Counted from the stretch's first letter, positions 1 to 13,890 are shown. The stretch is 64,000 nucleotides of DNA from Physella acuta (GCF_028476545.1 NW_026731930.1:605001-669000), one strand, 5' to 3'. Numbers and translations: made by a program. Notes: generated by a model not told the origin, from the letters alone.

Positions 1-140
1 AAACGACAGTGACAACTTGAAACATCAGGCGAGACAAACGACAGTGACAACTTGAAACATCAGGCCAGACAAACGACAGTGACAACTTGAAACATCAGGC
101 CAGACAAACGACAGTGACAACTTGAAACATCAGGCCAGAC
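1..140. repeat. 35-bp minisatellite, 4 copies
   Basis: Four head-to-tail copies of a 35-bp unit beginning AAACGACAGTGACAACTTGA. They are nearly identical, with one G/C difference near the end of the first unit. The array touches the window edge, so it may extend further left. The sequence following it (from 141) begins like the unit and then diverges. Confidence 0.95.
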
Positions 141-476
141 AAACCCGTGAAGAAGTGAGCGACAACGACCGACCTGTACTATAGACCTACAGAGGACACG
201 ACCTTAGGAACCATGAGGCGACAGAGAGAAGACGGGTCAAAGGGGGAACAACACTAGAAGTAGATATAAACATTAATTAAATACTACAGTAAAATATTTG
301 GGAAGTAAAATAACCACATTAATTCTACGACGATTTGGAAAATGTTATTTTAATCTTAATGTCTTAAACAAATGTTCCTTTTATAGTAAAATAAAATACA
401 ACAGTAATTCATCTACAGGGGAAACAGCAGGGTTAATACTGTGACTGTTGGGGAAATGGAGTTGTATATTCCAATA

Positions 477-479
<3 letters not shown>
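141..479. other. AT-rich dispersed-repeat segment, no gene
   Basis: No coding signal. The stretch around 165-245 (GACCTGTACTATAGACC and following) resembles 21,310-21,395 and 35,840-35,945, which share a GACCTGTA..ACAGAC..CACGA pattern, so this is a scrap of a dispersed repeat with at least three copies in the window. Confidence 0.55.

Positions 480-538
<59 letters not shown>
480..538. repeat. (TA)n microsatellite
   Basis: Uninterrupted TA dinucleotide run of about 59 bases. Confidence 0.98.
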
Positions 539-2840
<2,302 letters not shown>

Positions 2841-3549
2841 AAGATCGATGTAAGTATTCAGAACATTTTTTGCTAACTTTTTGGGTTTTTTTTTGTATAG
2901 GCTTATAGTTATAATCATACTATCCTAAGCTAGTAGATTTTCCAAAGTATTACATTAATCATGTGATATCATGTTATGCCAGGCCAGTCTTTTCTAATTG
3001 TGTATGACAAAATAATGAATGGGACTACATTGTTTAACTGTTATTTTGATTGCATAAAAACAAATATGTAATAATTACTGTGCATGTAAACTTGTGGTGA
3101 CTAAATAAAGGTTCATCCAGTTATGACGTCCATTTTTTTAGTACCCCCCCCCCCTACCGTTCACAAACGTCCACTTTCAACTTACATCATTTAAAAGTGA
3201 GGTAGTTGTTAAATACTAATTTATTAAAGCAAAAGCGTTTCGTCTGTCAGTGGTAAAAAATATAATTTTATTGAATAAATTAGCATTAAAATTTACATAG
3301 CAAGTACCATAACATATATTTACAGTCACACTTAGCACTATACCAATCCACTTTACAAAACATGCAAATAGAAACATCAACAACCAAAACTTGTTACACA
3401 GTACAATAAATAGATGTATAGTACTACATGTCATTACAACGCATATTAACACTTGCAGGCTTGAACACTTCGATATAATTAGAACATGTGAAATTGTATT
3501 TATCTATCTGAAATAGTACATGATATTAAAGTAAACACCGTAATTCCGG
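2841..3549. repeat. Dispersed block shared with 27.8-28.3 and 61.4-61.6 kb
   Basis: Positions 2,980-3,300 align with 27,835-28,300 (CAGTCTTxTCTA, GGACTACATTGTT, TTACATCAT..AGTGAGGTAG, GCGTTTCGTCTGTCAGTGGTA). Positions 3,310-3,470 align with 61,430-61,625 (ATATTTACAGTCAC, ATAGTACTACATGT). A C-run (3,145-3,154) sits at the same relative place as the C-runs near 28,000-28,110. No gene seen. Confidence 0.65.
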
Positions 3550-4717
3550 AGGGACAGACATATGCTAATTTTATAATTTCATTTGCATTTCTTTTAAAGC
3601 TTTTTTTTAGATCTAAACATAATTCATTTATCATCTCATGTTGCATATTGCCAAGGACACTTTGTTAACATGTTTCTTTAATCTTAATTATTCATTTTTA
3701 GATTGACAGGCGAAGGGATACAACAGGGGGAATAATGCGTTACTCAATACAATTGTATTTACCTCCCCTATTTATGCAATAAAGCATTATATCTATCCAC
3801 GCATGGATATTACTCGATCACAGTATCTAATCGCACGTGCTGCAATTATTTTTGTTTTAACAATACGCATTTGATAATCTGCCTGTACTAATTCGTTTGA
3901 CTATCACATTTTGCTTAGCAAGTAACTTCAGTAAATATTAAAGTAGTAGTTCAAATACTATAGAGAATCGTTGCATTCAGTCAATCGACTACTCCGACCA
4001 TTGAAGTGTCTGCTTTAAATGATATTTGTAATAACAAAATTAAGGATTGTATAACAAAAATACATGAACTCACACACATTTTTATATTGAGCTACGTGTG
4101 ACATATTTTTTATTTTTATTTATTTTTTAGTATGTTCATATGATTAAATAAAATGTCTCTATATTTTTATTTTATTTGAATATTGCAGATAATTTTTTTT
4201 TCTACCTTAGAAATGTTGCAAGGGAAATAATAAACTATTTAATATACACAATTAGTTTGATAAAGCAAATCGAACAAAAATGAAATACTGTTTTATGTGT
4301 CAAAAGATTCCAATATATGTAATAACATGTTATCAACAATGATAAATACGTTTATGTGTTTTTGTCTATTTTTTTTTTAAAGTACGTAATTGAAAAATCA
4401 CAAACATTATCATTTTGTTTTTCACTTTTACAAGACTATCGAATATATCGTTCAAGTAATGTTAACCTTCAACAATCACAGTCTGGTGTATTTTTCCATT
4501 TACCGTAAAAATAATACAAAAAAAAAATATAAACTATTAAAATGTCGTTGACCTCTCATAATGATATTTAACTTAACATAACAAGCACTCTATACATGAT
4601 AATCACTGTTTTTCTTGTACGTGTGTATTTTTAGGCTTCAGTATTAAACGTAGAACCCATATTGTGTTAAAAATAAATACATATAATTTTCTTCAAAAAC
4701 AGACTGGTTTTGCCTAT

Positions 4718-4719
<2 letters not shown>
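3550..4719. repeat. Family B dispersed repeat, copy 1
   Basis: Runs in the same order as 61,750-63,200. It carries TTATAATTTC..TTAAAGC, the ACTCGATCACA.TATCTAATC block, GTAACTTxAGTAAATATTAAAG, then TCGACTACTCCGACCATTG (family B landmark), GCAAGGGAAATAAT, and the tail AAGCACTCTxTACATG. The SINE-like module and most of the U2-like segment are missing here. Confidence 0.7.

Positions 4720-4765
<46 letters not shown>
4720..4765. repeat. (TA)n microsatellite
   Basis: TA run of about 46 bases at the boundary between the family B copy and block C copy 2. The equivalent boundary of block C copy 1 also carries a TA run, so the tract may belong to the repeat. Confidence 0.97.
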
Positions 4766-4768
<3 letters not shown>

Positions 4769-5853
4769 CCGTATATTCTTAACGCAACATTGCAGTTACA
4801 TATAGAATCAAACATTTTTCTACCCCGCCATCGTATTACCTCTCGTTAAGATACAAAACTTTTTTTGAAACTCTTAAAATAATCAGCCCATATTAAGACA
4901 ATGGTATGTTCTATTTATTACTGGAAATACACAGTTATTATAAGAATGGGTGATCTTAAATTAAGTAAATGATTATTAATTTGAATTGGCATTTTAAACA
5001 AGCATATCACAATTACTTCCCATTTATTTTCTACTGTATTAATGGTAAACAACTCACAGACACAAAACCGATTCCTAACTAAATAAATCTAAATTAAAAA
5101 GAAGAAAAACAAGAAAATAAGCTCACACATTATTTAAGATCTATTAAACCAAATTTAAAAGTATTATTAAATGCTTCAACAAGGAAAGTTGATCTTGACT
5201 GTTTTATTAATGCTATTTGTACATTTAGAAAACGAATATTGTGTGCTTATTTAATTTTGCTTTCAGAGACAAGCAAATTATTCAGGTTGAATAACGTTGG
5301 ATTGGTATTTCGGCTTTTGGCTAAAAACATTATTACCATGTTCGAAAGAATGAAAAGTAATGTGTCTCCCAACTCAGTTGAAAATAACGGAGATAGATGG
5401 TACAAAGGTAATGCTAACTGAAAGACATCGTCTGTCTATGGTCATCAGGTTACTGTCATATATGTGATGCATATATTGGCCCGTGCATTCAGCGACATGA
5501 TGTAGGGTGGCTAACAACCTTACACACACGTGTAAAAACACAAACACTTTATTTTCTAAACGTGTCAATATATTTTAATTATTTATAAACATAAACTGTA
5601 ATGATACAAAATTAAATTAGACAACAAATATTAAGGTTATTAATATTGTTGATCAAAAGTTTTCAGGTGTAGACTAATAGTACGTATTGATTCACAAAAA
5701 CGCATTTATAAACTGCTCTTAAGTATTTAGTGAATCCCAGGAAACGTTTTGTTATGGTGGATTTATCATCCGGATTTATTTTTTTTACACAATTTCTGGT
5801 TTATTATTCATACATGTTGGCAACTTATTGCATAGGCTTCTCATGATTTAAAC
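4766..5853. repeat. Dispersed block C, copy 2
   Basis: Second copy of the 1,510-2,840 block. It ends at ...GATTTAAAC exactly where a hAT element begins (5,854), while copies 1 and 3 continue past this point (AAACAATC / AAACAATTA). That makes those copies empty-site evidence for the hAT insertion. The short frames here show no family signature. Confidence 0.7.
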
Positions 5854-7065
5854 CAGGGATCTCTAAACTGTGCGGCTCGTGAGGTCCTCTTATCCGCCCC
5901 GCGAAGATCTTTCTCCAGAAAATTCAAAACAATTTCAAAATGTAGCTTTAGGTGCAAATACCGTTGCCCATCGTGTTGCAGACATGAGTGAAAACATTGT
6001 GACTCAAATAGCGAAAAATGCAAATATGCTTCGCCATTTTTTACTTGCAATGGATGTCGCTGGATAGCTGTTCCACCTCTACTGCTTGTCTTCATTAGAG
6101 GTGTGGATGAAGACATGAACATAATATAAGAGGTGGCTTCGCTACATAACTTGTATGGCACTGTTACAGGAGATGATATATTCAATGAGTTAAAAACAAA
6201 TGTGCAAATTATTGCTAGGACTGGACTATCATCAATGACTTGACTGTGTATGGAGGAAAGAACATGAGTGGCATACAGAAAGAGAAAAAAACTATCTACA
6301 ACCTATGCGTTTGCACTGTATTATTATCAGCAAGCTTTGTGTGCTAAATATATGTACATTAGCAGTGTTCTAAATCTAGTGGTGAAGATGGTGAATTTAA
6401 TAAGGTTACATGGGCTCAACCATTGGTAGTTCAAAGACATGTTGAAAGATACAAACACAGAATCGCAAAATTTAGCAGTTTACACAGCAGTAAGATGGCT
6501 AGGTTAAAAGAAAGTTCTGAGTAGAGTATTTAAGCTAAGAAATGAAATATGTTACTTCCTAGAAAGTAAAGGCAAAGCACAGCCATTAATGTCTGATGAA
6601 TAGTGGGTATAGAAATTGGCCTCTGCTGCAGACGTAACAAGTCATTTTAATTTTCTGAACCTAAAACTACAAGACACGGAAATCTAGTTTTTGATCTGTA
6701 CACCAACATTAAGGCACTCCGTTCCAAACTGTTCATGTTTTTGGAACAAGTACAGGCCTACAACTTGACGCACTTTCAGCAGTGTAAGGTCTTCATAGCT
6801 GAAGCGACAGCTGAGTTACCCACGGCAATTGCATGCGAGATCATCAAAGACCTCCATCTGCAGTATAAGTAGCAATTTTCTGACTTGGATTCAAAGACAG
6901 ACGATGTGAGCCTGTTTCAAAACCCAGTTGCCCAGATGAACTCCAGCTGGAGGCCATTGAAGGCAAATGACCTTCTGAGAGACAAGCTCAAAGAAGGGTG
7001 GGTGGGTTTTTATTCGTTTTTACCAATGTAGGACTTTCCTAATATTAAAACTTATAACTCGGTTG
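5854..7065 (+). mobile_element. Decayed hAT transposon, GTF2IRD2/ZBED-like transposase
   Basis: The left end reads CAGGGATCTCTAAACTGTGC, typical of hAT termini. Within about 40 bases coding relics begin: a frame with NVALGANTVAHRVADM at ~5,938-5,990, then FIRGVDEDMN followed by EVASLHNLYGTVTGDDIFNE at ~6,090-6,190. This matches the hAT transposase type also found in vertebrate GTF2IRD2-like genes (FIRGVDENF..TTGEDIF). Further down lie LFMFLEQVQAYNLTHF and ATAELPTAIACEIIKDLHLQ (~6,725-6,870) and a C-terminal region (~6,880-7,020). Frames shift and several stops are present, the N-terminal DNA-binding part is missing, and the right terminus is not recognisable. It is inactive. Confidence 0.85.
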
Positions 7066-7680
7066 AAAATAATTTAATTAAAAAAACGTTTTAGAAATTT
7101 GTTATAAAAAATATTACTTAGTTTATTAAAAAGCTAAAATAATGGGGCACTTTTAAAGCATGTATTATATTATTTATGTAATTGCAAGCATTGAGAGCGG
7201 TAATGTTTTTATTTCTAAATTCCACGACATTCGAAATATTTCGATTTCTCAATGACCTTAGGTTGTGTGCTGTTTCTACTATCGCATAATTTAAGAAAAA
7301 AAATCATTTTGTTTTGTTTGTTTAATTAGATGATAACAGACTTTAAACAGAAGCAAGATGGTAAAAAAAATGCAAAAAGAAAAAAAAAATGGCGCAAGGA
7401 AGGTTTTTACCTAAATATGAATATCTCTAATTATATGTGCAGGTATACACAATGACTAATACTTATTATACTAGAAACGTCAACGATACTTTCGTTTTGT
7501 TTCTATGTGAAACTGGTCATTACATAGCGCCTAATGGAAATCAGGAGTTCCAATGAGTGATTGTAGATGGCAGCTAACTCTATATACTCATACTATGCCT
7601 AAACGGTAGATTTTCCAATGTAATACATAACTCATGTCCGATCATGTTATGCAGGCCAGAAAAGATAGAATAAACAAAAT
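7066..7680. repeat. Dispersed block shared with 27.2-27.9 kb
   Basis: Aligns in order with 27,170-27,850: ATAATGGGxCA, TGTTTTTATTTCTAAAT, ATGCATAxGTATACA.AATGACT, GAAACTGGTCATT, GATGGCAGCTAACTCTATATA. No gene seen. Confidence 0.65.
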
Positions 7681-8200
7681 ATTACTTTCCATACACACAA
7701 CATTTCCGTTACACATGTTAAATACAGTAGATGTATTCAGACCTTTATATGCCACAATCGCTGAATCAAAATTCGGATCCCGGATTCGAATCTGTAGGAT
7801 GTTCTAAAGACCTCCGTACATAACTAAGAACAAACACTACATTTTGCTCTCAGTCATAGGCCGAGAAGTGAAATGGTGCATTCAGTCACTCGACTACTCC
7901 AACCATTGTTTTATCTGCTTTAAATTAGTTTCAATAACTTTATGAAGGATAAGTTGTATAAGGTGTTGTACATAAACGACGTCACAATTCGATGTTTTAC
8001 ACGATTACAATACTTCTTCAATACTATGTATACTAGTGTGTAACTTAAACATACTAAAATTCATTATAGTATCTGATTGTTCTAGTGGTCCCCCGCCTCA
8101 CTGGTATTTAAGAATATACGAGAACATTTTAGGGAAATAACTAACTCTTTATTTTACACAATTATATCCATTCATAAATTAATTTAAGGGGTGTCATACA
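7681..8200. repeat. Family B copy 2 with SINE-like module
   Basis: Carries GATCCCGGATTCGAATCTGT at 7,776-7,795 (a pol III B-box-like core, GATTCGAATC), a shortened SINE core (ACCTCCGTACA), a decayed U2-antisense scrap (ATAGGCCGAGAAGTGAAATG at 7,857-7,876), then the family B landmark ACTCGACTACTCCAACCATT. It diverges after about 8,000; GGGAAATAACTAACT near 8,131 is the usual family B downstream word. Confidence 0.65.
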
Positions 8201-9170
8201 AGCTAGGAAAATAAAATAAGACGCACTGTGTGTGTTGCCTTAATGAATTATAAACAACCACAATTCAGGAAATAGACTACTACTTGGCTTTTCAGACAAA
8301 ATTAGTTTTGACACCATAATAAAAACGAATATGGGACAGTAACTAGCAAAAAGAGACATATACCTTTCAAAAACTAATAGGAGGCGGGGGTGGGATAGTG
8401 AATATAAGCAAGATATATTTTAGTTAGCATCCACTACAATTTTGTCACGTTATTTTAAAACGTATGTTTCGTGTTTGAGGTCATGTTTTTGTGTTATTTT
8501 CGACGGATAAAAGTTATTTGAAAACAGTACTTGTTACATACATTTTTGAATTAAAAAATCGAGCAGCAGAACAAGTCGAATTTTGCCTGTAAGTAAAAGT
8601 GTTAGAAAAAAAATCCTAACTCGCATGTATTTTTTAAGCGACCGTTTATAAATATGATTTTATTGCATCTCTTTAAAAAATGTTAAATACTAATATACGG
8701 CTTTCAATATTTGCAATTACAACAATGTTTTAATAATTTTTCAGACTATAACTAAACATTTTGCAGTTTTGTGTATACAATTTAATAATTTATGAAATAT
8801 ATTTCTCTATTTTAAAATTAAAAGATGATTAATTACACAATTTCGCACAATTTACTCGGCTTGCTAATTGTTGCAGATTTGCATTGTCTCCCTTGAAAAC
8901 ATTATATATAGCATGTAACAGAGGGAGGTAATTATTATTGGTAAATAAACGTTTTATTGGTAAAATCAAAACTATAATAAAATGTAACTAAGTGCTTACA
9001 TAAGAACAGTAAATGACTGTCAGACATTGGGAAAATAACATGCCACAGTCGTAGGGTTAGAACTGTAGGATATGTTTCATTATTTATGTTTTTTTATCAG
9101 TTATGTAACTGTTTACCACCCGCCTAAGAAAAAAAAGCGATTTTCCTTTTACTAGTGGTAGGGGATGGGG
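8201..9170. repeat. Dispersed block shared with 30.5-31.2 kb
   Basis: Positions 8,440-9,160 align with 30,530-31,170: GGATAAAAGTTATT, CAGTACTTGTTACATACATT, TTATTGCATCTCTTT, ACTCGGCTTGCTA, TTGCATTGTCTCCCTTGAAAAC, CAGTCGTxGGGTTAGAACTG. No open frame of note and no gene seen. Confidence 0.65.
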
Positions 9171-9894
9171 CAGTGACAGCGACATTTTTTCTAAAACAAT
9201 TCATAGCATTTCAATATCATTTTAAACATTTCAACTAGTGTAACTAAACCATAGTAGGCCTACATCATTGTTTTGTGGCAAAGCCTAAAATTAAGTAGAT
9301 CTAGTCATATTTTCAAAAAAAATACTCAAAACAACCACGTTACAATTATATTTTTAAACATCAGCTCGCTTGGTCATGTGTATAGGGCGCGACCACAAAA
9401 AAGGGAGAGGCGGTTTGTTATGGAAACACATGCAGTGAAAAGTTAAGTTGGGTCAAAGTAACATAATGACGTCACGTTGATAAGCCGAATTTACCTGAAC
9501 CCATATGGTCGTTGGTAGCTAGACAGCTACACATGACAATAAAAAGTTCGGTCTACAGCATCTTCAATTAAAAAAAAAAGTGCTTGACTGTCTGCAATCT
9601 CTGACTCTTTATAACATATAGTGGGTAAAAAAGCCTTTAAAATCGAGAGGCAGGGTACAAAGCGTCCATGCGCGATCACATCTTTAGATAGTCCTGGCAC
9701 ATTCACACGGTAAGTTAACAAGACGTAGACTTACGGACATCTTGGAAAGTTTAACTCCCAATTATTATTTAGGCCTAGTAATAGATGTAACCGAAAATAT
9801 CAAATCACTATATTACATTATTAGTTAATGTACACATTGCATATACCTGAATTCGAAAATTTAGAGGGGGTTAGGGTTAGGGGGGGGGCATCGT
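9171..9894. other. Intergenic, no gene or clear repeat
   Basis: AT-rich sequence without coding signal. A G-run with GGGTTAGGGTTAGGG lies at 9,865-9,888, a short telomere-like stretch (two to three units) that is too short to call an interstitial telomere. Confidence 0.4.
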
Positions 9895-9996
9895 CGAAAG
9901 TGGACGTAATTAATGGATTACCCTTAAAGGCCGTGAAGCGAAATGTGCAGTCAACCTCTCGACTACTTCGTCATATTTTGTCTGGTTAACTTTGAA
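9895..9996. repeat. Family A copy 1, left part, with U2-like scrap
   Basis: Contains AAAGGCCGTGAAGCGAAATG (9,925-9,944), close to the reverse complement of the first bases of U2 snRNA (GGCCGAGAAGCGAT), followed by the family A landmark CAACCTCTCGACTACTTCGT and TCTGGTTAACTTTGAAAACA. The copy is interrupted by the tandem array that begins at 9,997. Confidence 0.6.
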
Positions 9997-10680
9997 AACA
10001 TGTTATATAAAGAACATGTATAACCCACCAACAACATGTTATATAAAGAACATGTATGACCCGCCAACAACATGTTATATAAAGAACATGTATAACCCGC
10101 CAACAACATGTTATATAAAGAACATGTATAACCCGCCAACAACATGTTATATAAAGAACATGTATAATCCGCCAACAACATGTTATATAAAGAACATGTA
10201 TAACCCACCAACAACATGTTATATAAAGAACATGTATAACCCACCAACAACATGTTATATAAAGAACATGTATAACCCGCCAACAACATGTTATATAAAG
10301 AACATGTATAACCCGCCAACAACATGTTATATAAAGAACATGTATAACCCGCCAACAACATGTTATATAAAGAACATGTATAACCCACCAACAACATGTT
10401 ATATAAAGAACATGTATAACCCGCCAACAACATGTTATATAAAGAACATGTATAACCCGCCAACAACATGTTATATAAAGAACATGTATAACCCGCCAAC
10501 AACATGTTATATAAAGAACATGTATAACCCGCCAACAACATGTTATATAAAGAACATGTATAACCCGCCAACAACATGTTATATAAAGAACATGTATAAC
10601 CCGCCAACAACATGTTATATAAAGAACATGTATAACCCGCCAACAACATGTTATATAAAGAACATGTATAACCCGCCAAC
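9997..10680. repeat. 36-bp minisatellite, 19 copies
   Basis: Nineteen nearly perfect tandem units starting AACATGTTATATAAAGAACA and ending TGTATAACCCGCCAAC, phase exactly 36. Each unit holds an inverted repeat ACATGTT/AACATGT around TATATAAAG. Only a few positions vary (CCA/CCG, one GAC, one AAT). Because 36 is a multiple of three, frames stay open on both strands and give 12-residue repeats; these are artefacts. Single-copy relatives of the unit (ACATGTATAACCCGCTCACAA) occur at 13,427, 42,704 and 54,318 within other family A copies, so the array grew in place from family A sequence. Confidence 0.97.
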
Positions 10681-11110
10681 AACTGGATGGTAAGCGAACT
10701 TGAATGGACATATTAAGTTTTTGTTATTGTTACATTTTATTATAAAATTATATACATTTGAGCTAAAATGTATTTTTTCATCATGTAATTTGTTTTTTGT
10801 TTTTTTTAACAATAAAGATAATTACTTCAAATTAAAACATCTTATTATAATAAGGGAACGATTTCAAATACACTTTAAATCCATAGCCAAAAAATGTAAA
10901 TACATAATCAATAAGTAAACAATTAAGTCGGATATGTACAGTAAATACATATTTACAAAATACATTTTTTTAAGAAAATATGAAGTGTTTAGATAAGTGT
11001 TTAATTTTTATTTTAGAAATGTTTCTTTTTGTCAAATATGTAAAACTGTATCGAGTTTGCTTACACTTCTCAAAGATATTCGAATAAGTCGGCTAAAAAA
11101 TATTTCACAT
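10681..11110. repeat. Family A copy 1, right part
   Basis: Continues family A after the minisatellite: TACATTTGAGCTAAAATGTA (compare 13,515-13,535), AACAATTAAGTCGGATATGT (compare 44,140) and GTATCGAGTTTGCTTACxCTT, AATAAGTCGGCT (compare 26,340, 44,270 and 54,715). No gene seen. Confidence 0.65.
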
Positions 11111-11943
11111 TCTACATCGTTTTTGTTTTTAAATTAATACTTTAATATTAAAAAGAAAACAAAACAATAAATAAACCGGGAGTGATCTCCCCTAAACTTT
11201 CTCGAATATTCTAAAATAACACTACGGGGGATGGCAACTCGGGATATAGACTTCTAGACATGATTTTTAATCCATTTTAAATACTCAAATTTTTAAATAT
11301 AGAATATAACCTCGTAGAAAAAAGAAAGGCACACCAAGTGAACGCTAAATAAAGATGTGCATAATAGTGCGCAATATTATTAGTACTTTATAAATTTACA
11401 TGCGTTTTTGAGAAATCGGAAGTAGCGTAAATAAGTACTTCCGATAAACGGAAATTACTCAAAATTTGACAGAAGGTAGAAAATTAAATCTTCTACTTAC
11501 ATATCAAATTTCATTTATCTATCTGAAATAGAACTCAAGTTATAGGCTTTTGAGAAATTCAAAGTAGAAAAGGTACCACTTCCGGTTATCGGAAATCGCT
11601 CAAAATTGATACGGATCTACGATTTTGATAAAATACTTATATATGAAATTTCATCAACCTAGCTGAAACGGTACTCAAGTTATCGTGTTTACACACGGAC
11701 ACACACACGGACAGAATTGGACAATCCAGTTTTTCCAACTCCATTACGCATACAACGCCAAAATATGTATATATCTGAGTTTATAATTTTTGCCCGATAA
11801 AAATAAGTCTTCTATATCCCGGATGTGATGAAGGACTGAGGAGTAAAACGGTGAAAACTGTCCAAATTTAATAAGATTTTTGTGCACGATTACAAGACTT
11901 TCTCTATACTTCGTATATACGAGAAAGTAAAAAGACAAAAAAA
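11111..11943. repeat. Unclassified repeat ending in a palindrome
   Basis: Positions 11,400-11,720 contain internally similar modules: GAAATCGGAAGTAG / GAAATTCAAAGTAG, CTTCCGATAAACGGAAATTACTCAAAATT / CTTCCGGTTATCGGAAATCGCTCAAAATT, and ACATATCAAATTTCAT..CTGAAATAG / ATATGAAATTTCATC..CTGAAACGG. These are followed by CACGGACACACACACGGACA. The element ends in a hairpin at 11,897-11,928 with arms ACTTTCTC and GAGAAAGT. I recognise the general look of a widespread invertebrate repeat but cannot name the family. Confidence 0.5.
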
Positions 11944-12345
11944 TTAAACAAAAAGTGTATGTCTGGAATTAAATCAACAACTAGAATCCAAACGGTTCAA
12001 TTCACCTAGTCAACACCTGTGGTTACGTCTGATGGATGACGTAACTATTGACGGTGTGATTGAATGTTTGAACATACGACTGCTAACCCAACCGTCTCTA
12101 TGTTGAATCCGGGTTCAAATCCGTAGAACGTCTCTGAGTCCACCCAGCTTTTATGGGTACCTCATTCACGTTTGGGAAAGTAAAGGCGGTTGTGGTTTTC
12201 GTTGAACACTTTATCACTGGGTACCCCGATGGCATAGAAACTCGTGAACTTTAATTCAATTCAACGTCAGGTACGAAAGCAACTTTAATATCGTATGTTA
12301 ACAAAATATGTCACATAAACACGCGATGAAAAACACAAACGGACA
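11944..12345 (+). mobile_element. tRNA-like SINE copy
   Basis: Holds a perfect pol III B box, GGTTCAAATCC, at 12,112-12,122, followed by TAGAACGTC, then the core ACCCAGCTTTTATGGGTACC at 12,144-12,163 and GTTxGGGAAAGTAAAGGCGGTTG. The same order recurs at 44,525-44,630 and, with a different 3' continuation, in family B copies. A convincing A box was not found, though the region 12,050-12,110 has tRNA-like spacing. Its start, GTGTATGTCTG..CTAGAATCCA..TCAACACCTG, recurs at 57,978-58,030. Confidence 0.6.
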
Positions 12346-12480
12346 GAGGGGTAGCGACCTAATACGGCGCCCGGGACGGGCTATCAATTTTGCGTTTCCC
12401 CCCCCCCCATTTCTATATATAGCTATTCCTGTCTGTGACAAAAGCGCCCCCCCCCCCCCAGTTGGAAAGGTGTGTGGCGC
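12346..12480. mobile_element. Decayed MITE, GGCGTAGCGAGG family
   Basis: Begins CAGAGGGGTAGCGACC, close to the family terminus CAGTGGCGTAGCGAGG, and contains GGCGCCCGGGACGGGCTATC, which matches GGCGCCCGGGGACAAACTATC in the copy at 22,183. Two long C-runs follow. The right terminus is lost. Confidence 0.6.
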
Positions 12481-13139
12481 TTCTTACCAGTTACTATCCT
12501 ATTTCGGTGTCACAAAGTTGTTAAATCAGTGTGTGAAGCCTTGTAGTCGTTTATTTTTCGATACTTCAGCTTAAAATGAGCTTTCAAATTAATTTCTCTA
12601 CCCCTTTTTGCGCCTCTGCAAACGGACTGAACGTCTAACTCAGCAGAATCTAGAAACATGAAACCGTAATTAACAAAGTTGAAGTTCACTAGAAGACCCT
12701 TGTTGTTATCCACATGGCTGTATCATAGGGAGAGCTGTGACAACATATGGGGGAAGTGATCAACCAACTCTTTGTAACGTTTCATGTAGCTGATGATTGC
12801 CAAATATATAAAATTATAATATAATCGATATAAAGTATTCTAAATGTTGAAGGCGAGTTGACCTACTGGATGTACAAGAGTCAACAACAAAAGCTGCTAA
12901 ACATTACGGCACATATTGTAGACTTATATGATAAGATGTACGTGTTTATTCGATTGCGAAAATATTAAGGAGTAAAAGCAAATACATAATCCACAGGTTA
13001 GATTTTATGCCTAAGAATAAACTAAGGCAATACAACGAAAACAAAAATAGAACAACATTAAAAACATAGGATAAAAAATATTTTGAAACGAATGAAAAAC
13101 TAGTTACTTGTTAACTAATGATGTTATCTTATGACCCGT
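12481..13139. repeat. Dispersed block shared with 53.2-53.5 kb
   Basis: Positions 12,830-13,030 align with 53,250-53,450: AAATGTTxAAGxxGAGTTGACC, ACTGGATG, AAGCTGxTAAACATTA, GTAGACTTxTAT. The rest has no detectable gene. Confidence 0.5.
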
Positions 13140-13890
13140 GCATTATTGTAGTCTATTTAAACATGGAATAGTGCAGACTTTTTACAGTAACAAAAACAAC
13201 AGCTACTTCTTTATGGAAACCTGACATTCGTTTGAGTGGTTGTGCTTGTCACTACATCTAAAGAGATCATCTTGCTACACCCCTTAGTTAGTTTTGGCAA
13301 TTTTTTAAAGGTATCATTAGAGATGAGGCTGGTATACATTCGGGGTCTAAATAAAACTTAATCGTTTCATAGAAAGTCAGCTTAGGATCGATACATTGCC
13401 GTAGGTATAGTTTACACGTTCTTAACATGTATAACCCGCTCACAACTCGAGGTTAACATATCTAAAATGAACACATTATATTTAATTTTTTGTTACAATT
13501 ATTATAGGACTATACACATTTTAGCTAAAATGTATTTTTGTTTTAAATGTATTTTTTTTAACAATAAAGAAACAGTTTATAATTACTTCCCATTTAAGCA
13601 TGTGTATTTTCTAAGGGAAATAAATCAAACCAATTTATATCACTAGCCTATAAATGATTTTAAAAAAAAATAGTAACCTTTATTTAAACAATAAAGACGG
13701 ACATGCTCATTAAATTTATATTTAGAAACACATTTATAAAAAAATATGAATTGCTTACATGAGTGTTTCTTTGTTTTTATAAATAGTTTGTTTTTACTAA
13801 TTTTAGAAACATTATTGAGATTGCTTACGCTTTTCAAAAACAAGCGAATAAATCGATTGTTCAATGTTACTAAATGGTGTAAAATGTCTT
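13140..13890. repeat. Family A copy 2
   Basis: Ordered landmarks: TTTACAGTAACAAAAACAACAG, GGAAACCTGACATTCGTTTG, AAAGAGATCATCTTGCTACA, GATCGATACATTGCCGTAGG, ACATGTATAACCCGCTCACA, AACAATAAAGAAACAGTTTA, TTGAGATTGCTTACGC. Aligns with 25,580-26,400 and 54,050-54,760. The short open frames are AT-rich noise. Confidence 0.7.

Noticed and set aside
9865-9888. Interstitial telomere repeat (GGGTTAGGGTTAGGG)
   Set aside because: Only two to three units are present beside a G-run; chance plus slippage is enough to explain it.
9997-10680. CRISPR-like regular array
   Set aside because: Units abut directly with no variable spacers, and the surrounding DNA is animal repeat sequence.
9963-10711. Three overlapping ~235-residue open frames with 12-residue repeats (TCYIKNMYNPPT and others)
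   Set aside because: They are produced by a 36-bp tandem repeat whose length is a multiple of three. Both strands are open, and there is no start context, composition or homology supporting a protein.
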